Below, piece by piece: positions 37,224 to 47,703 of a stretch of 64,000 nucleotides of DNA. Position 1 is the stretch's first letter. Each line of letters opens with the position of its first letter. Location of the stretch: contig CAIIXF020000005.1 of NCBI GenBank assembly GCA_903813345.2, positions 42,199,394 to 42,263,393 on the forward strand, read 5' to 3'. The notes beneath the pieces are model-generated. The model ran no database searches, had not been told where the DNA came from, and worked only from the letters and a program-made list of their open reading frames with translations. The translations under genes were made by a program, and so were the position numbers. The DNA is from Owenia fusiformis. Lineage: Eukaryota; Annelida; Polychaeta; Sabellida; Oweniidae.

Positions 37224-37450
37224 AAAAAAAGAAGAAATATATGGCAGCCATCTTGATTAATGGCTGCCTTTGCACGTCATTTTACGATTTTTGCTGTAAC
37301 TTGAAAAGTAGTGGAGCGATTTTGTTCATATTTGGTATGTGAATACTTTAAGCATGGCACAATGTCTAATGACATTTTTGGTAGTAGGCAGCCATTTTGA
37401 AAAATGGTCGCCATTTGTACGTGTGTTATTTAAAATTTTTTACTGTAAGT
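37224..37450 (+). mobile_element. Helitron-like family 1, copy 2 (continuation)
   Basis: GGCAGCCATCTTGATTAATG, then GTAGTGGAGCGATTTTGTTC and GGTATGTGAATACTTTAAGC, match the interior of the 51875 copy directly downstream of the point where 34266-34590 stops. Confidence 0.8.
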
Positions 37451-37489
37451 CAAAAAGTAATGATTTTGATTATTTTAACATATTGTACA

Positions 37490-38050
37490 TTTAAATATCC
37501 TCTTTTGAATATATTCATAATAGACGAATGCGAATGCGAATAGAAATATCTTGATTTACGTCATTAAATATTCAAAATTCAGTCAAAGTGATGTCATATT
37601 TGAAATCTACATGTAAAAGTACATCTAGAAAAATAATTTCGAAAATTGTTTATCAACTTTGAAAATTTTTTTTTGAAAATGTGACTTCTAGCTCAGGTTG
37701 ATTCCTCATAGACCCCATGTTACAAAATCACAAAAAGTGAAATATCTTTTCTTGTATTGGACAGATAACATTTTCTTTTACTGGACATATTTTAATTTGC
37801 ATAACTATTAGATACATAAGGGTTATATAAAGATTGAACCACTAAAACAGATGTAATTTAAGTTAAAGGGAACTTTCTACTATTATCGCCATGTTATCTG
37901 ACCCGAATGAGCCACCTGGTGGCAAAACTGGTAACTACCTACTCGCATCTGCGTTATTTAATTTGGGTGTTATTTCTTAGTTTTTCATAAAAGAATTATT
38001 AGCACAGAAGATTTATAAACTTTGTTCTCCAAACCAAGACTTGTATTTGT
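37490..38050. repeat. Interspersed repeat A with a 435-bp insertion
   Basis: ATCCTCTTTTGAATAT-TTCATAAT is separated from TTAATTTGGGTGTTATTTC by 37522-37956. The insert starts AGACGAATGCGAATGCGAAT and ends CTACTCGCATCTGCGTTAT, imperfect inverted ends typical of a MITE. The uninterrupted form is seen at 11152-11240. Confidence 0.7.
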
Positions 38051-38121
38051 TTATTTTTCTTAAAAAGGAGAACCTTAACAGTTCGAATACATATTTGCTC
38101 ATTTATTAGACAATACCTGTT

Positions 38122-38544
38122 GAGACAATGAATTTCACTTCTCAATAATTCTGTCCTGCAGGGACTGGATAGATGAAAAGGATTTATGGTTCACTAATTC
38201 AGTTCTCCCCATACGTGGTACCTGTAGTTCCAGACGTTGGGTGATCAGGTTATCTGGGGAGGCAGTGATTAAGGGGGGATGAATCTAGGCACATTTTCTT
38301 TTAAACATTTGACACTCTTGTGGGATCTATTGCTTAGAGCCCCATCTTGTTAGAAAATGTAATGATTCCAAAATGAGCTCATATCAGAATGGTCCAAAAA
38401 CAACATAATTGGATCATCCGATATCAATGTCTGCGACAACCACATATTGGGAGAACTAACAGAATTGGTTTTATCATGGACCTCTTACATCTACTCAGTC
38501 CCTTACTAATGATAGAATTGTTGAGAAGTGAAATTCATTGTCTC
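38122..38544. repeat. Inverted repeat, about 100-bp arms
   Basis: GAGACAATGAATTTCACTTC to TTCAGTTCTCCCCA (38122-38217) pairs with TTGGGAGAACTAACAGAATT to GTGAAATTCATTGTCTC (38444-38544), with several mismatches. Possibly a small foldback element; its spacer has no coding. Confidence 0.75.
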
Positions 38545-38723
38545 TTCCACACATGAGACTGAGTTTTCTAGGTCTATTTGCTAATGGATTGAATAAATGT
38601 TTCAAAACTACCATATAGCTAGGTATATGGTGAAACTTGCGGTTTTTACTTTATGTCATATTCATGCGAGGAAAGGCAGGGAATCAGAATGTATGCTATT
38701 AAAGAGGGGAAATTACATTTTTA

Positions 38724-39955
38724 TCGCACCCTAAGGTGCTATATTGTAATCAGTTTGCCGGGTGGTTGGGCGGGTGGGCGTCTACAGGTTTTCAGCCAAA
38801 CCATTTGAGGGATTCATTTGAAATTCTCAGGGATTTTTCAACCTATGAAAGTTTAGAACTGATTAGTTTTTCGGCATTCTGGGTAAATGTTAAGGTGGCC
38901 ATTTTGGATTTTCCGTCCTAAAATCTTGTCTGTCAAGGCTTGTCTACAGGTTTCTAGCCAAACCGTTTGAGGGATTCATTTGAAATTCTCAGGGATGTTT
39001 CTACCTATGAAAGTTTAGAACTGATTAGTTTTTCGGCATTATGGGTAAATGTAAAGGTGGCCATTTTGGATTTTCTGTCCTAAAATCTTGTCTGTCAAGG
39101 CTTGTCTACAGGTTTCCAGCCAAACCGTATGAGGGATTCATTTGAAATTCTCAGGGATGTTTCTACCTTTGAAAGTTTAGAACTGATTAGTTTTTTGGCA
39201 TTCTGGGTAAATGTAAAGTCGGCCATTTTGGATTTTCCGTCCTAAAATCTTGTCTGTCAAGGCTTGTCTACAGGTTTTCAGCCAAACCGTTTGAGGGATT
39301 CATTTGAAATTCTCAGGGATGTTTCTACCTATGAAAGTTTAGAACTGATTAGTTTTTCGACATTCTGGATAAATGTTAAGACGGCCATTTTGGATTTTCC
39401 GTCCTAAAATCTTGTCTGTCAAGGCTTGTCTACAGGTTTCCAGCCAAACCGTTTGAGGGATTTATTTGAAATTCTCAGGGGTGTTCTACCTATAAAAGTT
39501 TAGAATTGGTTAGTTTTTCGGCATTCTTGGTAAATGTTAAGGTGGCCATTTTGGATTTTTCGTCCTAAAATCGTGTCTGTGAAGGCTTGTTTTAAAAAAT
39601 AAAAAATTTCCTATTGATTGTTAAATTAAAACATTTTTTAGAAATAACTAAACGGTCAATCTTTCCAATTTTCACATATTTTGTAATACATCAGTATATC
39701 TTTTACCAGGAGTTTTTCAGGAAAATCTGAATTGTAGAAAAAAAGCTGATACACTATAAAGAAATATTTTAAAACGTGTCTCTTGAGGGTTGTCTACAGG
39801 TTTCATGGATTCATCCTAAAATTTTAGAGATGTTTCTATGGCAAGTTTAGAACTGATTAGTTATTAGGCAGTCTGGGTAAATGTTAAGGTGGCCATTTTG
39901 AATTTTCCATCCCCACTGTTCAAGGGTGCGATTCTGTTCACCCTGTGGCTTGTTG
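38724..39955 (+). mobile_element. Helitron-like family 2 with five 162-bp repeats
   Basis: Starts A|TCGCACCCTAAGGTGC (5' hairpin GCACC-TAA-GGTGC). Five tandem units have an exact 162-bp spacing (TGTCTACAGG-type starts at 38779, 38941, 39103, 39265, 39427), and a partial sixth is near 39785. Each contains GGTGGCCATTTTGGATTTTC. The 3' side has AGGGTGCGA (39923-39931), a perfect inverted copy of the 5' TCGCACCCT. No CTRR end was certain, so the right boundary is approximate. No protein. Confidence 0.7.
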
Positions 39956-40199
39956 TACGTGGGGTTTAGGGCTTGAGTTAGCGTCAATCAGTGACGTAAA
40001 GGTAGGCTAATTTCTTTAATCAATATGCAGCATATACTTAAAACGTATCCTTCCTCCCGATTTCTCTCATTTAACACAAAATAATGAATGTGCTCCTTAT
40101 TATGCGCATGCGCAAACCGCCAACTAAGCAATTTCTAATGAAGTTACCTGTTACATTGGCAAAAAGGTTTCTTTGGGATCTAACCTTCGTTGAGTTTTC

Positions 40200-40980
40200 T
40201 ATGGGTTTGTGTAAAAAACTGGGTGACCGGGTAACCGGGTAACCGGGTGACCGGTTACTTAACGTTCCTAGCAGGGTTAGGAATTTTTTTATTTATAACG
40301 TTGGATCTGGACGATACATGTACGTTATTTTCGACGTCACGTTTTGAGGTTATTTCACATCGTAAGAACGTTTTGACAACATTAACTTTTAACATTAAAA
40401 TAACATTGGTAATGAACCGATTTAGTGAGAACATATTGACGTCTTTGTAACGTTTCCTGAATATGGAAATTTGCTGAATATTTAAATAACGTCAGATCAA
40501 TACGGTCCATGAATGTCATTATTGACGTCACGTTTTGAGGTTATTTCGAAATAGAAAAAAACGTTTTGGCAACGTTAAATTTTAACGTTAACAATACGTC
40601 AGAAATGAACCGACTTAGAGAGAACTCAAAGGTTTTGTCATGTTTTTTTCCAACAACAAATATTTTGATATTAAAAGCCTGTTTTGACAACGTTGAATTT
40701 TAACGTTTGAGTTACGTCACATATGGACCAATGTAGTAAAAAATCAAACGTTCCTGTTTTCCACACTAACAAACTTTATGGACACGTTACAACAACGTTC
40801 TTTTTATACCATCAATAGATGTCTCATGTTTACGTTGCCTCGATGTGTAAAGAACGAAAATGTGCAACGTCTTCTAGGAACTTATATGCTACTTATGAGC
40901 AACGTGACATGGACGTCACTGTTTGCTGGATCGATTTTTTTAAAAAGTGCTCTGTCTCGTATTGGGTAAAAATATCGAAC
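40200..40980. repeat. AACGTT/GACGTC-rich degenerate repeat region
   Basis: About eleven AACGTT hexamers and several GACGTC and ACGTCAC motifs occur in roughly 550 bp of otherwise CpG-poor DNA. A roughly 190-bp block (GACGTCACGTTTTGAGGTTA, CGTTTTG-CAACGTTAA) repeats at about 40336 and 40528 and partly at 40680. A GGGTAACCGGGTGACC microrepeat starts the region at 40220. Confidence 0.75.
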
Positions 40981-41970
40981 AGCAGTGCACTCAGTAGGCT
41001 AAGTCTGTCAAGTCAATTCGCTACAATATATCAAACCTGTTTACTCAATTGCTTAGTTATCAACTAAGCTTTTCTATTACGAAGGCGGAGGTGTTACTCT
41101 GGCCCAAAATTGCTTCGTTACGAAGCTTTTTGTCAAAATTCTTTGTAACAAAGCATTTCAACCGTCCTGTGTAACTGGGGTCAATAATAACACCATACTC
41201 TTAGAAGTTAAGATTGAGCTGCAGTGCCAACTGTTTTGACTGCTGACTTCAGCTGGGAGGATGTAAGTTCCAACTGACTTTAATAAATAAACTCATAAAA
41301 AAGGTATTTTTGTTATCTCAGATAATCAAAAAAGAATACCCATAAGCCCTAATTATTTTCAATACATTTTATTATGATCTGATTATGATGACCAACCTTT
41401 GAAACAATAACCAGGGCCCATTTTCAATTTGAATTATTAAATCCTCTAGTAAAAACAGTAATTTTCTACACTGTTGATATTTTATAAAAGCAGGCAAAGG
41501 TTAAGCAAAGTATAATGAACAGTCTATTTTAATAACGTTGTTCTGATGATGCGTTTATTTGTCACTCTGATACTTATTGCATCTCCATCGATAATGATTG
41601 AAATTGAAAAATTGCTTATTTCTTCAAGACATTTATATCTTGTAGATGGATACCTTAGACATGCAATTACCAATTTCCTTATATTATACTTACTCTGATT
41701 TCCTATTTGTAGTTATAAATTCGCTCAATCCTTAGTTGTATCTTTCATGGATTCATCCAAACTCTAAAACAGAGATGATTCTTACAGTATATCCAATTAG
41801 AAGTTCAAGCTAGAAATTCAAGTCATTTTGTTTTCTGGCTTATAAGTTGCTTATATTCATTTCATATTTGAGATTGATATTTTCTTCTTTATTTAAAAAA
41901 CTGTGGAAGGTATCGCAACCAATTTTAGACAGTAATATATATTAGATTATGCCTATTTTCTGAAGATTTA
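40981..41970. other. Unassigned intron 3 DNA
   Basis: Only a short imperfect inverted motif (TTACGAAG-CTTCGTTACGAAGC) near 41075-41125 stands out. Confidence 0.45.
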
Positions 41971-41978
41971 AAAAGGTG

Positions 41979-42308
41979 CATATGTTAGGCTAATGCATTA
42001 TCTAGAGAAAAGTACTCAAAGAGATGATCAAATAATTTGAAATTCGAGACAGGGAAGGTACAAACACCCCACCAACATTTTTTCAAAAATGTTTTCCAGA
42101 TTTTCATCCCCTTCAACTCACATTTTTTCAACGTTTAATGCATTAACATGTTGCAATTATAGACACAAGTAACCTCTTCAAATAATTTGGACCTTTTTCA
42201 AAAATATATTCCTGATTTTCATCCCCTTCCACTCATTTTTTCAATGTTTTATGAATCAATATGTTGCATTTGTAGGGTTAGGAAAAGGTCTTAAAAAGAA
42301 AATATGTT
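41979..42308 (+). repeat. Long inverted repeat, left arm
   Basis: GCATATGTTAGGCTAATGCA, then an internal tandem duplication of about 130 bp (CCTGATTTTCATCCCCTTCC, CTCATTTTTTCAATG), then TTTGTAGGGTTAGGAAAAGG. The reverse complement of nearly all of it lies at 48188-48392. Confidence 0.88.
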
Positions 42309-42695
42309 TCAAGTGGGATAAAGTGGAAAACAATATTTCCCATTGTCACAGGGTCGGGTTCTTTATACCTTAGCTGATGTTAATAATATGAAAACTGTTG
42401 GTTGTTTTTGAATTAAAATTAAAAATCTATTTCAAAGTTAATAAACATATTTACAAATTTACAGTTTGCGATGGAATTTTCCAAATAAAATTCTACCTTT
42501 AACTTTCCTTATCTTAACACTAATCTAATTAACTTTTCTAATAACTAAATTAACTCACTTCCAATAAACAATAGTTTTCAAATTAAATTTTTATATACTC
42601 AACAAGAAGTATATTTGCACTACTGTATATAATTGTGACCGCTCACTATTGTCATTAGTAAAGCCTGCTGTCGTCAATAAAATGTCAATTTTATG

Positions 42696-42908
42696 ATAAA
42701 TTTTAACTTATTTTAATAAGTTTAGTTTATGGATAACGAAATAAACCACGCCTGCCTAACCTTATATAGAGTTTGGCGTGACTTGTTTGACATGTTGTGG
42801 TTGCACACGGATGCACACGTATTATTAGAGCTATATTTGTAAAGTTATTTCTTCTTTCAAATGTAACCAAGCTGAATACACGTTGGTCTACATTTGTAAT
42901 TCAAGTAT
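42696..42908 (+). repeat. Split direct repeat A1
   Basis: 213 bp starting ATAAATTTTAACTTATT and ending TAATTCAAGTAT; identical to 45876-46088. Confidence 0.95.
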
Positions 42909-42944
42909 TATCACTTATAAACAAATAGAAGTCATAGAAATACT

Positions 42945-43217
42945 ATGCCTAACAAACAAATAGCAGACGAGTCCGTGAAGATGCTGGGATATAGGTTTCT
43001 CTCACGTTTAACAAAAACGACGTTGTTGGACAAATTCGGGACGATGGTAATGATATTACCGCTCATAGCACATCAGTTGGAAATGAAGAACCTCGAGAAA
43101 CGAATGTTGCGCTTGCTTCCAAGACTTATGATGAAGCGGCTGATATCACGGCATAACCTAGTACACGTCATCACAGAACATACCTCAGAACCAAGGAGCT
43201 ACTGTTTGGGGCTATAA
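42945..43217 (+). pseudogene. Possible gag-like remnant of the YR retroelement
   Basis: The position directly after A1 suits a first ORF. One frame gives a 90-residue ATG-started peptide. An overlapping frame (about 42990-43155) reads NKNDVVGQIRDDGNDITAHS and ends KTYDEAADITA, whose polar, low-complexity composition looks more like decayed coding sequence. No zinc knuckle or other diagnostic motif; the assignment rests on position. Confidence 0.35.
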
Positions 43218-44298
43218 TAATACTAACCATGACACCAAGTCACCACGTGAGAAACTATGACAGGCCCTCCAACAAAGATATAATTTATAACTCAGGTAAT
43301 GTCATTCTAGCATGTTGACAATATTTACGTACTATCGTTCAAACATGGTCTACATACCCCATACTCAATGTTATATTTTACTATACTTATGTTCTAAAGT
43401 GTATATATTCACGGATTTTCAGAATTTGCATTTGATCCCCGTATAAGATGAGTCTATTTGAATAGTACGTGCATCTATTATAAATAATTGTGAAGATCAT
43501 GATCAAGATGCGATACTTATAACTAAGTACTCATATTCAGATACACACAACCAGCAGCTTATGCTTATAAGGGAGTCTTTCGGTTATAAGTGCATCCATT
43601 TGAATATATACCCTTTACATTCGTTCGACTTCACTTCTTGAAAGTGATCTTCCTAGTTTATAACTAGATTCTGCGCGCAGGGTACCATTTGGAGCCAGTT
43701 TCCAAAGCACTCCGATGAATGATTGATTGCATTAAAGGGACAACAAGGCCTGTAGAGAGAAACCTTTTCTTTTCTTATGGAGCTAGCAGGGCAACGTTTG
43801 GCTTAACATTTCAATTGGGATACCTATTTTCGTAAATTTATTGATAAGCTATCATTTTCAGCAGTAGGGAGTGTAACTTCAGTTCAGGGCTTCTATAAAA
43901 GAAGTCCCACCTATAGATTTTAACATCTACCATGTTTTCAAGAGGGAAATCAGCTAAAATAATGTTCATCCAGGGTTTTCCTTGGGGATTATGAAAGTAT
44001 AAGTTAGTCTTCATGAAATATCCAAACTGGAATATCTTTTAGTCTGGTCCTTGATCGGTCAGCATTAATTGTTGCACCTTTAATTTTTATCGTATCTATA
44101 AAAAATTAGCTTCTTCATGGCACGTAAAAACAGCTCTCACGATCTACAAGTCACATTGTTTATACTTTCTAACTTGCGATTTTCAGAGGTTGTTTGTAAG
44201 ATTTGTATACTGCTTGGTGATTTATGTTACAGAATTCCTCAAGACAATCCTCGGAAATCCACCGGATAGCTGCTAGTGTGATATTCATCTACGTATTC

Positions 44299-44382
44299 AC
44301 AACATTGGACATTTCAACTATATTAAATCCCCACATGCTTCTCTTCATTGGACTTACTCAGTGCGCATGGGGTCTGAGTTGA
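44299..44382 (+). pseudogene. RNase H-like remnant of the YR retroelement
   Basis: The frame reads ILNPHMLLFIGLTQCAWGLS then stop. It resembles the first RNase H strand of DIRS/Ngaro elements (hydrophobic run, T-D-A-S-x-x-x-W-G-A), with the catalytic Asp replaced (G-L-T-Q-C-A-W-G). The match is weak alone but sits in the right order before the recombinase remnant. A further fragment at 44660-44727 (HTLAFLRVSLVRL) resembles the recombinase L-A-F-x-x-L-R-V-S-E block. Confidence 0.4.
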
Positions 44383-44877
44383 CCCCCCTACTTTTTCTGT
44401 AATACACTACAGTTTTTAAGAGGGTTAGGTCACCGGATTAGAAGCATTTGCGCAATGGCACCTTTGCACAAGAATAGTTCAAAGGATTCCACCCTTCTAT
44501 TAACTCTGCCTCTCTGGCGTTTCGATGAAATCCCATCCCATCAACATAAAGCAGGCAGATTATAGTTTATCAGTGGCTACAAAAGCAACATAAACCACTA
44601 GTGGACACCCTTAGAAAGGATTCTTCGACCCTTATGCAACCATTATTGTGAAAACAGCACACACCCTCGCCTTCCTCCGAGTTTCACTAGTCCGACTCAA
44701 ACGAACTATAAGGGTCTACGGGTGAAAGTCATTGCACCTGTCTGGTAAAACTTAATGAACTATCCACTTCTCTTCTTCGAAGACTGGTCCATAAAACATT
44801 AACATAATTTGGCCAGAAAACAAATTGAACCATCAACAGCCGAGAGCTATTTCATTGTTACGAAAGACTGGACATAT

Positions 44878-45063
44878 CTATTCCGCACACGTTTTACTAA
44901 CAATCTCAGCATATTAGGCATTGACCATCATTAATATAAGGGGATTTTCCTCCGTACCGGTCCAAGTATACAAGCTGCTACCGCACGAATAGGGGACCAT
45001 CTCATTAAAAATTCGTTCCAAGGTCTAGAGCCAGACATAGCGAAAGACCCAAACATCGGGTAG
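44878..45063 (+). pseudogene. Tyrosine recombinase C-terminal remnant
   Basis: In one frame: LFRTRFTNNLSILGIDHH-stop-YKGIFLRTGPSIQAATARIG, then DHLIKNSFQGLEPDIAKDPN. It aligns with the retroelement recombinase pattern x-L-G-x-D-x-x-x-Y-x-G-H-S-F-R-I-G-A-A-T-x-A-A-x-x-G-I-P-D-H-L-I-K. The Arg of H-x-x-R is kept, the His is replaced by Ile, one TAA lies in frame, and the region of the nucleophilic Tyr is not recognisable. Inactive. Confidence 0.75.
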
Positions 45064-45341
45064 AAATAGTCTGACGTTAACACAGAGGATTACTGATCTC
45101 TCTGAGAGTGGAGTAAGCAAGGCCTCGGCAACGGTGTATCAATCTGAATTTAACTCGTATACGTTATTTTTTAATGCAAAACAATAGTAGCCATACAAAA
45201 ACAATGTTCCATGTTTCAGCGAAAAACTACTTCTTTATTTTGTTGTAATAGCATATTAATATCTTCTATTACAATTGGGGTTCCCATATGCTTCACTAAT
45301 TTCACTTTTCCCAGTGAAATATCTGCTTCGCACATGGGTTG

Positions 45342-45882
45342 GCAATTATTCGTTTCAACTCATTCTTCCCCAACTGCAATTCATTACATTTTAATGATAG
45401 TGCAGCTGCTTCAAGATAAACCAGTTCATAGTATTCAATTATGTAAATATATATCGCTTTCTATGTACATAATTGTCTCCAATTTCAAACAATCATGTTC
45501 GCAACGCGACTTATCTAGCTGATAAGACAGGTACACTCTACGGTTTACCGTCATGATTGTTTGAAAGTGAATTAGGTTTACTTGGGCTTTTTCCCGACAA
45601 TCACGGTCCCGCAGGGCCACAGTTCCGCAGAGCTGGCTGGAGGACCCCGCGCATGGTCTCAACTCTAGCACCGATTGTCTCCTAAGTTAATACCACTTAA
45701 TGACTTATGCATATACGCAATTGCGTCACAACGGTGACTTCGCTATCATTTTTCAATGAACATTCTTTTGAGGCATAGGGAATAAAGCCAATTAATAGTT
45801 GATTGTATATATTTGGATGCAGAATTAAATATATTCATATTTTCTTGTTTCTAATTGATTGTTTTGTTGTTAGACATAAATT
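45342..45882 (+). repeat. Split direct repeat B1
   Basis: 541 bp from GCAATTATTCGTTTC to GTTAGACATAAATT; one difference from B2 (TAGTTGATT versus TAGATGATT). It contains a 15-bp perfect inverted pair, TTTCAAACAATCATG (45483-45497) and CATGATTGTTTGAAA (45552-45566). Confidence 0.95.
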
Positions 45883-46088
45883 TTAACTTATTTTAATAAG
45901 TTTAGTTTATGGATAACGAAATAAACCACGCCTGCCTAACCTTATATAGAGTTTGGCGTGACTTGTTTGACATGTTGTGGTTGCACACGGATGCACACGT
46001 ATTATTAGAGCTATATTTGTAAAGTTATTTCTTCTTTCAAATGTAACCAAGCTGAATACACGTTGGTCTACATTTGTAATTCAAGTAT
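45876..46088 (+). repeat. Split direct repeat A2
   Basis: Identical to A1; begins inside the last 7 bp of B1 (shared ATAAATT). Confidence 0.95.
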
Positions 46089-46161
46089 CCACCGCCATCC
46101 CCATCCTCATCACCTTCATTGAATTTTGCTAGTACGTTTTGGCATAGTTTGTTTTCAAGTT

Positions 46162-46702
46162 GCAATTATTCGTTTCAACTCATTCTTCCCCAACTGCAAT
46201 TCATTACATTTTAATGATAGTGCAGCTGCTTCAAGATAAACCAGTTCATAGTATTCAATTATGTAAATATATATCGCTTTCTATGTACATAATTGTCTCC
46301 AATTTCAAACAATCATGTTCGCAACGCGACTTATCTAGCTGATAAGACAGGTACACTCTACGGTTTACCGTCATGATTGTTTGAAAGTGAATTAGGTTTA
46401 CTTGGGCTTTTTCCCGACAATCACGGTCCCGCAGGGCCACAGTTCCGCAGAGCTGGCTGGAGGACCCCGCGCATGGTCTCAACTCTAGCACCGATTGTCT
46501 CCTAAGTTAATACCACTTAATGACTTATGCATATACGCAATTGCGTCACAACGGTGACTTCGCTATCATTTTTCAATGAACATTCTTTTGAGGCATAGGG
46601 AATAAAGCCAATTAATAGATGATTGTATATATTTGGATGCAGAATTAAATATATTCATATTTTCTTGTTTCTAATTGATTGTTTTGTTGTTAGACATAAA
46701 TT
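46162..46702 (+). repeat. Split direct repeat B2
   Basis: Copy of B1 ending GACATAAATT. A 73-bp unique segment (46089-46161, CCACCGCCATCCCC to TTTTCAAGTT) separates it from A2. Confidence 0.95.
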
Positions 46703-46719
46703 AATTATATCACCATATT

Positions 46720-47100
46720 TTGAAGATCCACTGTTGTTATTGTACGAAACACCTGCAGTCTAATAACTCTGCACACTGGTCTGCATCAGCGATACTAATC
46801 TGGCACGTACACAATTATAGTTATAGTTACATTGTCATAGATGCACAAACACTCGCAGTTTGTAGCTCCTGCACACTGGTTCACACTATCGATATATAAA
46901 CGGATATGTACACGTATTGTCTGTAGTTACGTCAAATGTTCATTTTACAGATACACAATTCTTACGGTACGAGTAGCTCCTGGACTCTTGCAATAATGTC
47001 GTATTCACATCACAGATTTTAATCACACGTATAATTGTCCTCATCAGTAAGAACAATAGCACGTTAATATACACACTTGTTTCACTTTTTGTAACGATTA
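46720..47100. repeat. Degenerate tandem repeat of about 110-120 bp
   Basis: Three diverged copies with CACCTGCAGTCTAATAACTC, ACTCGCAGTTTGTAGCTCC and ACGGTACGAGTAGCTCCTGG at similar spacing, each followed by a GTACACAATTAT or ACACGTATTG box. Confidence 0.55.
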
Positions 47101-47118
47101 TTAGTTCTTCATTAGTAA

Positions 47119-47703
47119 TTCAAGGCAATACTCCAACTCTAAAAAAGTTCGGGCCATACAACAGGTTATCACAAAGATTGGATCCAACAACCCCCCAGAA
47201 TCTTCAAATCGCAAGATATCCTGTATTGTCAACCAACTAATTAGTGGACATACCCAACTCAATAGCCACCAAGCCAAAATCAACCCAAACATTACATCAA
47301 ATCTCTGTGAGTACTGCAATAAACCAGAAACTGTCGACCACTATATTAATACATGTGGTCTCTTTGAGCTGGAAAGACAAGAGCTCTACTCGAAAGTTGA
47401 CAATATACTCCTAGGAGAAAATACAAATCCACTACTGGATCTACAGACTCTAAGTGGTCGTAACATAAACCTGTCACAATCAACAAACAGGACAATATTT
47501 CATGCCTTTTGCAATTACATTAGGCAAACCAGGAGATTTTAAATGAGCACATATAAAAACTGTATATAATAGTATAAGGAATTTTAGACTTTTGATAAAG
47601 AACAAGTGAATAAGTATCAAGAGCAAGCACAAGGGAATTACCAGTAACACGTGACCAATAAGCGGCATTATAACGCTATAAAGGATACAAACAAACAAAC
47701 AAA
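47119..47703 (+). mobile_element. LINE 3' fragment with (CAAA)n tail
   Basis: A 5'-truncated non-LTR element end: a 141-codon open frame, about 110 bp of 3' UTR with GCGTTATAACGC, then CAAACAAACAAACAAA. Imperfect flanking direct repeats TTCTTCATTAGTAA (47105-47118) and TTCTTCATCAGTTAGTAA (47704-47721) look like a target duplication, one copy with a 4-bp change. Confidence 0.78.
47120..47542 (+). pseudogene. LINE ORF2 C-terminal fragment with zinc knuckle
   Basis: The frame without a start codon is open for 140 codons, then TAA. It contains ISCIVNQLISGHTQLNSHQA, and a C-x2-C-x7-H-x4-C knuckle, CEYCNKPETVDHYINTC, followed by LFELERQELYSKVD. The G-H-x-x-L-x-x-x and knuckle arrangement is that of the region after RT/RNase H in non-LTR elements. 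It is truncated at the 5' side and unrelated in sequence to the LINEs at 24815 and 56627. Confidence 0.8.

Larger units (their letters stand above)
42696..46702 (+). mobile_element. Ngaro/DIRS-type tyrosine-recombinase retroelement with split direct repeats (decayed)
   Basis: Order A1 (42696-42908), interior, B1 (45342-45882), A2 (45876-46088), 73 bp, B2 (46162-46702). A1 and A2 are identical over 213 bp; B1 and B2 differ at one base in 541. B1 and A2 overlap by ATAAATT, which also ends B2 and starts A1. This A1-B1-A2-B2 layout is the known split-direct-repeat form of Ngaro/PAT-like elements. The interior keeps traces of RNase H and tyrosine recombinase, but no intact gene. No target duplication is seen, as expected for recombinase-mediated integration. 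Confidence 0.82.

Noticed and set aside
42696-46702. LTR retrotransposon interpretation of the long direct repeats
   Set aside because: The repeats are split (A...B A' B'), B1 abuts A2 internally, and there are no TG...CA ends or target duplication.
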